NCBI RefSeq assembly: GCF_004364165.1
Contig: NZ_SOAY01000010.1
Location: 771,098-835,097, forward strand
Origin: Maribacter spongiicola
GTDB taxonomy: Bacteria > Bacteroidota > Bacteroidia > Flavobacteriales > Flavobacteriaceae
Length of the DNA stretch: 64,000 nucleotides
Direction of reading: 5' to 3'
Shown piece by piece: positions 53,387 through 60,982 of this stretch. The translations under genes and the position numbers were made by a program. The notes beneath the pieces are model-generated. The model saw only the letters and a program-made list of their open reading frames with translations, was not told the origin of the DNA and searched no databases. Within the stretch, counting starts at the first letter, position 1. Each line of letters begins with the position of its first letter.

Positions 53387-55387
53387 TTAGAATAAATCTT
53401 TTAAATGTTTTTCTTCGACTAAAGATGGCATGGTAACTTTTAATGTTTTTGTTCTGTCCATTTCACGTTGTAAGGCAAACATTGCCTCTTTATTTCTAGC
53501 CCAGCTACGTCTTGCAATTCCGTTGTTTACATCATAAAAGAGCATATTTCTTAGCTTTCGCTCTGCATCTTTCGATCCGTCTAGAACCATTCCGAATCCG
53601 CCATTGGTGACCTCTCCCCAGCCAACTCCGCCACCGTTGTGTATTGAAACCCAAGTAGCACCTCTAAAACTGTCGCCAATGACATTATGTATGGCCATGT
53701 CTGCAGTAAATTTACTACCGTCATAAATGTTACTTGTTTCTCGGTAAGGCGAATCAGTACCACTTACATCATGGTGATCACGACCCAGAATTATTGGTGC
53801 GCTTAATTCTCCATTTTCAATGGCTTCGTTGAAAGCTAGTGCTATTTTTGCCCTACCCTCTGCATCGGCATATAAAATTCTGGCCTTTGAACCTACGACC
53901 AATTTATTTTGTTCAGCTTCAGCTATCCATTTGATATTATCTGATAGTTGCTGCTGAATTTCTGACGGAGCATCTTTTTTAATTTCTTCTAGTACACGAA
54001 ATGCAATAGCATCGGTCTTTCTTAAATCTTCTATTTTACCAGAGGAGCATACCCAACGAAATGGTCCAAATCCGTAATCGAAACACATGGGACCTAAAAT
54101 GTCTTGCACATACGACGGATACTTAAAGTCTATTTTGTTTTCTGCCATTACATCGGCACCTGCTCTTGAGGCTTCCAATAAAAAGGCATTGCCATAATCA
54201 AAGAAATAGGTTCCTTTTTTTGTATGCTGATTAATTGCTTCTGCATGTCTACGAAGCGATTCTTGAACTTTCGTTTTAAAGGCGTCAGGATTTTGATTCA
54301 TCATTTTGTTGGATTCCTCAAAAGTTGATCCGGCAGGATAATAACCACCGGCCCACGGGTTGTGTAATGAGGTTTGGTCAGAACCGAGGTGAATGAATAT
54401 AGCCTCCTTAAAGAAGCGTTCCCATACATCGACCACATTGCCAATAAAAGCAAGAGATACGACTTCGTTTTTAGATTTTGCTTCCTTTGTTCTTGAAACT
54501 AAAATATCTAAATCATCAATAAGTTCATCTACCCAACCTTGCTCATGTCTTTTCTTTGCTGCAAGTGGATTCACTTCTGCGCAAATGGTAATGCATCCGG
54601 CAATGTTACCGGCTTTTGGTTGTGCACCGCTCATTCCGCCTAATCCGGCAGTTAAGAATATTTTTCCATTGGGATTTTCATCCGCCTTCAACACCTTTCT
54701 AAAAGCATTCATAACTGTAATCGCTGTGCCATGAACAATGCCTTGCGGACCAATGTACATATAAGAACCCGCAGTCATTTGTCCATATTGGGTTACGCCA
54801 AGCGCATTGTATTTTTCCCAATCGTCTTGTTTGGAATAGTTCGGAATCATCATTCCGTTAGTAACCACAACTCTAGGTGCTTCTTTTGATGACGGAAATA
54901 ATCCCATAGGGTGACCAGAATAGATATGTAAGGTCTGCTCGTTGGTCATTTCTGACAGATACTGCATGGTCAATAGGTACTGTGCCCAATTCTGAAATAC
55001 AGCACCGATACCACCGTAGGTAATGAGTTCTTGTGGATGCTGTGCAACGGCAGGATCCAGATTATTCTGAATCATTAGCATGATTGCCGCAGCGTGACTC
55101 GTTTGTGCCGGGTAAGCTGAAATAGCACGAGCATGCATATCATAAGTGGGTTGAAAGCGATACATGTAGATTCTGCCGTAGGTCTGTAACTCTTCAGCAA
55201 ATTCAGTAGCCAATACCGCATGCCAGTCCGCCGGAAAATAACGCAACGCATTTCTAATCGCCAATTGCTTCTCTTCTCTAGAAAGTATTTGCTTTCGGTT
55301 TGGTGCGTGACTAACCGCTGAAGAACGCTCCTTTTTTGGAGGAAGTTCTGTCGGTATACCAATCTGTATTTGTGCTTTAAAATCCAT
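53387..55387 (-). CDS. hutU: Urocanate hydratase
   Basis: This 666-residue enzyme adds water to urocanate, giving imidazolonepropionate, with bound NAD. Conserved blocks are YSGHPMGLFPSS, MTAGSYMYIGPQGIVHGT, FLTAGLGGMSGAQPKAG, LGSDQTSLHNPWAGGYYPAG, MCFDYGFGPFRWVCSSG and IHNGGGVGWGEVTNGGFGMV. It is about 110 residues longer than the classical enzyme, with extra sequence at the N terminus and in mid-protein, as in the long form found in Bacteroidota. It lies 55 bp downstream of hutI. Confidence 0.96.
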   Translation of the reverse strand: MDFKAQIQIGIPTELPPKKERSSAVSHAPNRKQILSREEKQLAIRNALRYFPADWHAVLATEFAEELQTYGRIYMYRFQPTYDMHARAISAYPAQTSHAAAIMLMIQNNLDPAVAQHPQELITYGGIGAVFQNWAQYLLTMQYLSEMTNEQTLHIYSGHPMGLFPSSKEAPRVVVTNGMMIPNYSKQDDWEKYNALGVTQYGQMTAGSYMYIGPQGIVHGTAITVMNAFRKVLKADENPNGKIFLTAGLGGMSGAQPKAGNIAGCITICAEVNPLAAKKRHEQGWVDELIDDLDILVSRTKEAKSKNEVVSLAFIGNVVDVWERFFKEAIFIHLGSDQTSLHNPWAGGYYPAGSTFEESNKMMNQNPDAFKTKVQESLRRHAEAINQHTKKGTYFFDYGNAFLLEASRAGADVMAENKIDFKYPSYVQDILGPMCFDYGFGPFRWVCSSGKIEDLRKTDAIAFRVLEEIKKDAPSEIQQQLSDNIKWIAEAEQNKLVVGSKARILYADAEGRAKIALAFNEAIENGELSAPIILGRDHHDVSGTDSPYRETSNIYDGSKFTADMAIHNVIGDSFRGATWVSIHNGGGVGWGEVTNGGFGMVLDGSKDAERKLRNMLFYDVNNGIARRSWARNKEAMFALQREMDRTKTLKVTMPSLVEEKHLKDLF

Positions 55388-55429
55388 CTTTTATGTTTTG
55401 AACTATAGAATTAGTACTTTTTAGGAGTT

Positions 55430-55442
55430 CCCCCTTTGGGGG
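55430..55442. repeat. GC-rich hairpin between hutI and hutU
   Basis: CCCCC-TTT-GGGGG abuts the hutI stop codon in an otherwise AT-rich region, with a further imperfect pairing outside. It may be a copy of a dispersed intergenic element or an operon-internal RNA-stability hairpin. Confidence 0.35.
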
Positions 55443-56696
55443 CTAGGGAGCTTTATGCCTATCAAAAACCAACTCCCCATTTTTCCAAATCATACAAGGT
55501 TTTAAATTCCCTTGATTGTATAATATATCTTGATAATTATCGGAGTGAAATACGGCCAGGTCAGCTAAAAGTCCGGCTTCCAATTTTCCACGGTCCTCCA
55601 ATTTCAAAGCTGCTGCTGCTCTGAAGGTAATTCCTGCTAGAACCTCGGCATTAGTCAATTTTTCAAATGTTCCCAGAATACTGGCTTGGGTCAGTAAATC
55701 TCCCATTGGTGCAGATCCAGGGTTGTGATCACTTGCGATTGCAAGTGCCGCACCTGCATCCAATAATTTACGTGCTGGAGTAAAATCGCATCCTAAACCT
55801 ATTGAAGCTCCGGGTAGTGCAACAGAAATGGTATCACTTTGTGCTAATAATGCTATTTCTGTATCTCCGCTTGCCTCTAAATGGTCTGCACTAATCGCAT
55901 TAAAATCAACTGCTACTTTACTGCCACCTGCAGAAAATTGGTCTGCGTGCACGGTAATATCAAAATTAATTTCGCTGGCTTTTGAAAAATATGCCTGAAT
56001 CTCATCCGCTGAAAAAGCGCTTTGCTCAATAAAGGCATCAACCCGATGCGTTAGATTTTCTTCCTTAAGAATCGGGAACAGTTCCTCACTTATCATTTTT
56101 AAATACTCCTTTTCTGTTCCTTCAAAATCTTTTGGTAACATATGCGCTGCAAGGCACGTAGAAATCAATTCTGGCAATGCCTTTGCATTAGCCTCTTTAA
56201 CTGCGCGAAGCATTTTTAATTCTTCATCTACTGTTAATCCGTAGCCACTTTTAACCTCTAGGGTAGTTGTTCCGTTTTTAAGATGACGATTAGCTCTTTT
56301 AATAGTGCTTTTGGTCAATTCTTCTATAGACGATTTTCTGGTTTGGGTAACCGTATCCCAAATACCACCTCCTGCATTTGCGATTTCTAAGTATGATTTG
56401 CCCGCATTTCTCATGGCGTAATCTTGGGCGCGAGAGCCACCAAAACATATATGGGTATGAGCATCTATAAAGCCAGGAAGACAAATATGATTTCCTTTCA
56501 ATACATGAATCTCTGCTTCTGGATATTTTAATTTTAAATCTTCAAAATCGCCTGTGGCAACTATTGCCTTGTTTTCTATAACAATTCCGCCTTCAGCAAT
56601 AATAGCTAGCTCATTATCAGAAATTGCACCTTTAAGCTTTATTCCCGTCATGGGTATGATCTGTACAAACGGACCTATAAGTGTTCTTTTTGTCAT
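55443..56696 (-). CDS. hutI: Imidazolonepropionase
   Basis: This 417-residue amidohydrolase opens the imidazolone ring to give formimidoylglutamate. Metal-binding features are FIDAHTHICFGGSRAQDY (HxH), ITVHADQFSAGGSKVAV and AIASDHNPGSAPMGDLLTQA. LEVKSGYGLTVDEELKMLRA is also typical. It starts 4 bp after the hutH stop, so translation is probably coupled. Confidence 0.97.
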   Translation of the reverse strand: MTKRTLIGPFVQIIPMTGIKLKGAISDNELAIIAEGGIVIENKAIVATGDFEDLKLKYPEAEIHVLKGNHICLPGFIDAHTHICFGGSRAQDYAMRNAGKSYLEIANAGGGIWDTVTQTRKSSIEELTKSTIKRANRHLKNGTTTLEVKSGYGLTVDEELKMLRAVKEANAKALPELISTCLAAHMLPKDFEGTEKEYLKMISEELFPILKEENLTHRVDAFIEQSAFSADEIQAYFSKASEINFDITVHADQFSAGGSKVAVDFNAISADHLEASGDTEIALLAQSDTISVALPGASIGLGCDFTPARKLLDAGAALAIASDHNPGSAPMGDLLTQASILGTFEKLTNAEVLAGITFRAAAALKLEDRGKLEAGLLADLAVFHSDNYQDILYNQGNLKPCMIWKNGELVFDRHKAP

Positions 56697-56700
56697 TAGA

Positions 56701-58275
56701 TTAGTAGTTTTCGAACTCTTCTGAGTGTTTTGTCTTTAAAGATATGTTATGTTCTGCTTGTACGCGGTCTATAACTTTTAGTATGGTCTGATCTTTAATC
56801 ATGGTAATGCCCTTTTCAATGTCATCAGAGAATACACGGTCTTTACTAGCAAAAGGCACTTGCTCGCGTACGGCATTATGTACCTCGTCTAAATAAATGC
56901 CCGATTTCAACGGCTTTCTAAATTCAAAAGCTTGGGCAGCGGTCAGTAATTCAATTGCCAATATCTTCTCAACATTACCAATTACCTGTAATGCTTTTCT
57001 ACCACCAATAGACCCCATACTTACATGGTCTTCTTGACCCAAGGATGTAGGAATACTATCTGCGCTAGACGGAAAGCAAAGTCCCTTATTCTCACTTGCC
57101 AATGCTGCGGTAGTGTATTGTAAAATCATGTACCCGGAATTAATTCCCGTATCGTTCATGAGTAGTTTTGGTACACCGGGACTATTACCTTCTAAGGATA
57201 AATAAATGCGACGGTCAGATATATTTCCTATTTCAGATGCCGCTAAACAAGCATAATCTAGTGCCATTGCCAAAGGTTGACCGTGAAAATTACCACCACT
57301 TATAGTCAGTTCTTCATTTATAATTACCGGATTATCGGTAACCGAATTTAACTCGACTTCTAATAATTCTTTTAAATGTAACCATGCAGTTCTTGAAGCT
57401 CCATGAACTTGTGGAATACAACGAATGGAGTAGGGGTCTTGTACTTTTTCGCAATCTACGTGGGCTTCCATAATTTCAGAACCCTTCAATAATTTTTTAA
57501 CTCGTTTTGCCACATGCACGTTTCCTTTAAATGGGCGCAGTGCATGAAGTTCATTGTAAAAGGGTTTTACAGAACCTTGCAGACCTTCTATCATCATAGC
57601 GCCAATTACATCTGCCTGAGCTAAAATAGAATGTAATTGAGCTACCACTTTTACAGCATGTGCCGCTATAAATTGCGTGCCGTTTATCAATGCCAGCCCT
57701 TCTTTCGGACCTAAAGCGATTGGTGCTAATCCTGTTTTTTTGAAAAGGGTTTCAGTAGTTATGGTTTCATTCTTGTATTCTACCTTGCCTAAACCAATAA
57801 GTGGTAGGAATAAATGTGAAAGCGGCGCCAAATCTCCAGATGCACCAACAGAACCTTGTGAGGGAACTACAGGAATTGCATCGTTTTCTATATGCCAAAT
57901 AATTCTATTTAACGTATTCAAGGCAATGCCCGAATAGCCTTTTGCCAGCGATTGCGCTTTCAGAATCAGCATCAACTTTGCAATGTCTTTTACTATAGGT
58001 TCCCCAACACCCACACTGTGACTTTGAAGTATGTTGGTCTGTAAAATATTGGTTTCTGACTTAGAAATCTTGGTGGTACATAATGGTCCAAAACCTGTAT
58101 TTATGCCATATACTGGGTGACCTTTATCTACAATGTTCTGTACAATTTTCCAGCTTGCGGTTATTTTATGTTCTGTAGCTTCAGAGAGTATGGTAGAATA
58201 TTCACCATGAACAATTTGCATTGCTTTCCCGGCGGTAAGCCAATCTTCACCCAATTTAAACGTCTGTTTGCCCAT
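56701..58275 (-). CDS. hutH: Histidine ammonia-lyase
   Basis: This 524-residue enzyme removes ammonia from histidine to give urocanate, the first step of the pathway. The self-forming MIO cofactor comes from Ala145-Ser146-Gly147 in GSVGASGDLAPLSH. Other family blocks are VYGINTGFGPLCTTKIS, ALINGTQFIAAHAV, SVTDNPVI with GGNFHGQPLAMALDY, and GQEDHVSMGSIGGRKALQV. It is the first gene of the hut operon, divergent from a LysR gene across an 84-bp spacer. Confidence 0.97.
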   Translation of the reverse strand: MGKQTFKLGEDWLTAGKAMQIVHGEYSTILSEATEHKITASWKIVQNIVDKGHPVYGINTGFGPLCTTKISKSETNILQTNILQSHSVGVGEPIVKDIAKLMLILKAQSLAKGYSGIALNTLNRIIWHIENDAIPVVPSQGSVGASGDLAPLSHLFLPLIGLGKVEYKNETITTETLFKKTGLAPIALGPKEGLALINGTQFIAAHAVKVVAQLHSILAQADVIGAMMIEGLQGSVKPFYNELHALRPFKGNVHVAKRVKKLLKGSEIMEAHVDCEKVQDPYSIRCIPQVHGASRTAWLHLKELLEVELNSVTDNPVIINEELTISGGNFHGQPLAMALDYACLAASEIGNISDRRIYLSLEGNSPGVPKLLMNDTGINSGYMILQYTTAALASENKGLCFPSSADSIPTSLGQEDHVSMGSIGGRKALQVIGNVEKILAIELLTAAQAFEFRKPLKSGIYLDEVHNAVREQVPFASKDRVFSDDIEKGITMIKDQTILKVIDRVQAEHNISLKTKHSEEFENY

Positions 58276-58318
58276 AGCCTTGCTTATTCAATATTTTTAT
58301 TAAAATTAATACCTATTT

Positions 58319-58338
58319 TTGATACTTGGTAATATCAA
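58319..58338. promoter_or_regulatory. Putative LysR operator in the hut/LysR spacer
   Basis: TTGATA and TATCAA are perfect 6-base arms separated by 8 bases, centred in the 84-bp divergent spacer. The spacing is in the range of LysR-type (T-N11-A) dyads, and it is the only strong symmetric site there. Confidence 0.55.
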
Positions 58339-58359
58339 TTTTGTCATTAATCGATAATT

Positions 58360-59253
58360 ATGAGTAATCAAATAGAATTGCGTCACCTTACCTATTTCCT
58401 AGCGGTAGCGCAAGAACTACACTTTAGAAAAGCTGCGGAAAAATTGTTTATTTCCCAACCGGGACTCAGTAGGCAGGTGAAGCAAATGGAAGAGATTCTA
58501 GGGACCCAATTATTTGAAAGAAACAAGAAAAAAGTTGCCTTAACACCTGCAGGTCACTATTTAAAAACAGAGGTTGAATACATTTTTAATCATCTTGAAA
58601 AAGTAGAACGACAATTAAAGTTGGTGGGCGATGGTAGTAGCGGCGAATTGCGAATCGGATTTTTAGGTTCGGCTATGCAGCAGGTGATTCCGGAATTGTT
58701 ATTGGGAATAAAAGAGAAATATCCGAAGGTAAAAACATCTTTAGAAGAACTATCAAATTTTGCCCAAGTAGATGCGGTATTAAATGATCAGTTGGATATG
58801 GGATTCGTTCGGGTATCTAGAGTGCCGAGTACCTTAGAAATGAAAACGGTCTTTACCGATACTTTCTCATTGGTGTTACCAGAAAGATACCCGATGCTGA
58901 CAAGGGAGTTTGACGGAATGGAGCGATTTGCTAAAGAAGATTTTATTTTATTCAGTCAGGCATATAGTCCGCTGTATTATGAAACGATCATGAGTATTTG
59001 TCAAGATGCTGGTTTTGCACCCAAAATCTCACATAAATCTGTGCATGCACATACCATTTTTAAGTTAGTAGAAAATCATATGGGTATTGCCATTGTGCCT
59101 ACATCATTGCAAAACGGATTTCAAATGCGGGTGAAGTTTGTGGAGCTAAAGGATATTCCCCAAAGAGCCGAATTATCGGTTATTTGGAAAAAGGAACATA
59201 CCAACCCTGTTCTTAAGAATTGTATGGAGTTGCTGTTAGAGGATAAGTTTTAA
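58360..59253 (+). CDS. LysR family transcriptional regulator
   Basis: This 297-residue regulator has the N-terminal winged helix ELRHLTYFLAVAQELHFRKA and LFISQPGLSRQVKQMEEILG, then a periplasmic-binding-protein-like effector domain (GELRIGFLGSAMQQVIPELL). It is divergent from hutH and is the likely activator or repressor of the hut operon; histidine or urocanate would be the expected effector. HutC, the usual GntR-type hut repressor of proteobacteria, is not present in the window. Confidence 0.93.
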   Translation: MSNQIELRHLTYFLAVAQELHFRKAAEKLFISQPGLSRQVKQMEEILGTQLFERNKKKVALTPAGHYLKTEVEYIFNHLEKVERQLKLVGDGSSGELRIGFLGSAMQQVIPELLLGIKEKYPKVKTSLEELSNFAQVDAVLNDQLDMGFVRVSRVPSTLEMKTVFTDTFSLVLPERYPMLTREFDGMERFAKEDFILFSQAYSPLYYETIMSICQDAGFAPKISHKSVHAHTIFKLVENHMGIAIVPTSLQNGFQMRVKFVELKDIPQRAELSVIWKKEHTNPVLKNCMELLLEDKF

Positions 59254-59304
59254 TACTTATCTAACATAGAATGCGCTTTTCAAATCTTAATTTTACTTTG
59301 ATTT

Positions 59305-59389
59305 AGAAAAGAGAGAAGAGAAAAGAGAGAATAGAGAATAGAGCTTGCTGCGAATTGCGCTATGCGCGCAGCGAACAACGAACAACGAA
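59305..59389 (+). repeat. Purine-rich low-complexity tract, hairpin and GAACAAC repeat
   Basis: A GA-only tract of about 39 bases with two T interruptions (59305-59343) runs into a GC-rich imperfect hairpin (GCTGCG with CGCAGC, 59348-59373) and then tandem GAACAAC units ending just before the nitroreductase ATG. The composition is very unlike the flanking DNA. It looks like an inserted dispersed intergenic element, although its presence elsewhere cannot be tested here. Confidence 0.45.
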
Positions 59390-59393
59390 ATTT

Positions 59394-59951
59394 ATGATAT
59401 TAGATATAATTAAAAAGAGACGCTCGGTGTTTCCGGTGCAATATAATGATACACCAATTGCGAAGGCAGATATAGAGAAAGTATTAGAAGCTGCGAATTG
59501 GGCACCTAACCATAAGTGTACAGAACCATGGCGATTTAAGGTGATTCAGGGGGAAGCAAAAGGTAGGCTAGGAGCTTTCTTATCTAAAAAATATGAAGAG
59601 CTTGACCCTAAGCCAAAGGCAATGAAGATTAAGAAACTGCAAGAGAACCCTAAAATGGCGGGCGCAATTATTGCAATTTGCATGCAAAGAGATCCTAATG
59701 AATCGATTCCGGAATGGGAAGAAGTAGCTGCAGTAGCTATGGCAGTTCAGAATATGTGGTTGCAGTGTACGGATATGGGTATAGGATCGTACTGGTCTTC
59801 ACCGGGACTCATAAAACACATGGGTGAGTTTTTAAGCTTAGCCGATGGTGAAAAATGTTTAGGATTTTTCTACATGGGTAATTTTGATGGCGAATTGACC
59901 GACGGTAAACGCGAGCCTATTGCAACTAAAACCGAATGGATATCGGAGTAA
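59394..59951 (+). CDS. Nitroreductase family protein
   Basis: This FMN-dependent oxidoreductase has 185 residues from the ATG at 59394; a start at 59355 lies inside the repeat element and is not credible. Motifs are IKKRRSVFPVQYND at the FMN phosphate site, EAANWAPNHKCTEPWRFKVI, MAVQNMWLQCTDMGIGSYWS and LGFFYMGNFDG. It reduces nitro or quinone-like compounds with NAD(P)H. The natural substrate is unknown. It is a single-gene unit. Confidence 0.92.
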   Translation: MILDIIKKRRSVFPVQYNDTPIAKADIEKVLEAANWAPNHKCTEPWRFKVIQGEAKGRLGAFLSKKYEELDPKPKAMKIKKLQENPKMAGAIIAICMQRDPNESIPEWEEVAAVAMAVQNMWLQCTDMGIGSYWSSPGLIKHMGEFLSLADGEKCLGFFYMGNFDGELTDGKREPIATKTEWISE

Positions 59952-59959
59952 TTACTCCT

Positions 59960-60475
59960 TTAATTGAAAAATGGAAATAGGGCATTACTATGCTCCCAAG
60001 CTTTTGAAATAAAGAGTCCTAGATAAACAATAGCGACCATAAATTTCAAGAATGTGCCTGTTAAGAATCCTAAAAAAGAACCAAAAGCCGCTTTCGTAGC
60101 GGTTTTTTTGTCCGCCTTATTGAGCAATTCTCCTACTAAAGCACCCACAAAAGGCCATATAATAATTCCGAATGGTCCAAGAACAGGGAATATTAAGGCA
60201 ACCAACAATCCTACGGTGGTTCCGATAACTCCGGCTTTCGTACCTCCAAACTTCTTTGTGCCTATGGCAGGTATGACGTAATCTAACCCGAAAACTATTA
60301 AAGCTATAGCTAGTGTAATACCTAGAAACGTCCAATTCATAGTAATGGCGCTTGTAGAATACAGTAAAAGAAGACCGACCCAACTAATTGGTGGTCCGGG
60401 TAAAACGGGTAAGAAACTCCCTAAAATGCCCACAAGCATTAAAATAAAGCCTAGAACTAATAAAAATATATCCAT
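59960..60475 (-). CDS. DUF456 membrane protein
   Basis: This 171-residue inner-membrane protein has four to five hydrophobic segments. It begins MDIFLLVLGFILMLVGILGS followed by FLPVLPGPPISWVGLLLLY, and has GTKKFGGTKAGVIGTTVGL and FGIIIWPFVGALVGELL, the glycine-rich core of DUF456. Function is unknown. It is convergent with the nitroreductase gene and divergent from the BlaI gene. Confidence 0.88.
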   Translation of the reverse strand: MDIFLLVLGFILMLVGILGSFLPVLPGPPISWVGLLLLYSTSAITMNWTFLGITLAIALIVFGLDYVIPAIGTKKFGGTKAGVIGTTVGLLVALIFPVLGPFGIIIWPFVGALVGELLNKADKKTATKAAFGSFLGFLTGTFLKFMVAIVYLGLFISKAWEHSNALFPFFN

Positions 60476-60563
60476 TGTAAATAGTAAGTGTTGCTTATAA
60501 GACTAATATAGGTTGCATTTGTTACATGATCACTTATCAAATGTAATTTTTTCAACTATAAAA

Positions 60564-60617
60564 TTAGTTTAAACTAAATATTTAGTTATATTTGAGCGTA
60601 GAACTAAAAGATTAGTT
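60564..60617. promoter_or_regulatory. BlaI-type operator/promoter with three palindromes
   Basis: Three dyads share the half-site ACTAA/TTAGT: TTAGTTTAAACTAA (60564-60577), AACTAAATATTTAGTT (60572-60587) and AACTAA-N4-TTAGTT (60602-60617). They cover the -33 region, the -7 box TATATTTG (60587-60594) and the start of the transcript, up to two bases from the start codon. This is the expected position for autorepression by the adjacent BlaI-like protein. Confidence 0.8.
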
Positions 60618-60619
60618 GA

Positions 60620-60982
60620 ATGAAACAGTTGACAAAAGCAGAGGAAGAAGTAATGATTGTGTTATGGGAATTACAGAAATGTAACGTAGCATCGATCATT
60701 GAAAAATTACCTGAACCAAAACCGGCTTATAACACCGTTTCTACTATTGTTAGAATTTTAGAAAGCAAGGGTTTTGTAGATCATGAGCAATTGGGGAAAG
60801 GATATTTGTATTTCCCTTTGGTGAAGAAATCAGATTACAGTAATCAGTCCATCAACAAATTGGTAGACGGCTATTTTCAAGGTTCATTTAAAAGTATGGT
60901 GTCATTTTTTATGAAGAAGAATGATATGAGCCTGTCGGAATTGGAATCGGTATTAAATGAAATTAAAAAGGAAAAACCATGA
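60620..60982 (+). CDS. BlaI/MecI/CopY family transcriptional repressor
   Basis: This 120-residue winged-helix repressor has the family start LTKAEEEVMIVLWELQKCNV and the recognition region PAYNTVSTIVRILESKGFVD, ending in a dimerisation helix (MSLSELESVLNEIKKEKP). BlaI proteins are inactivated by cleavage when a BlaR1/M56 membrane protease is activated. It overlaps the M56 gene by four bases (ATGA), the usual arrangement. Confidence 0.94.
   Translation: MKQLTKAEEEVMIVLWELQKCNVASIIEKLPEPKPAYNTVSTIVRILESKGFVDHEQLGKGYLYFPLVKKSDYSNQSINKLVDGYFQGSFKSMVSFFMKKNDMSLSELESVLNEIKKEKP

Noticed and set aside
54393-54734. Plus-strand frame of 113 codons inside hutU
   Set aside because: It is antisense to a well-conserved part of urocanate hydratase and encodes no recognisable motif.
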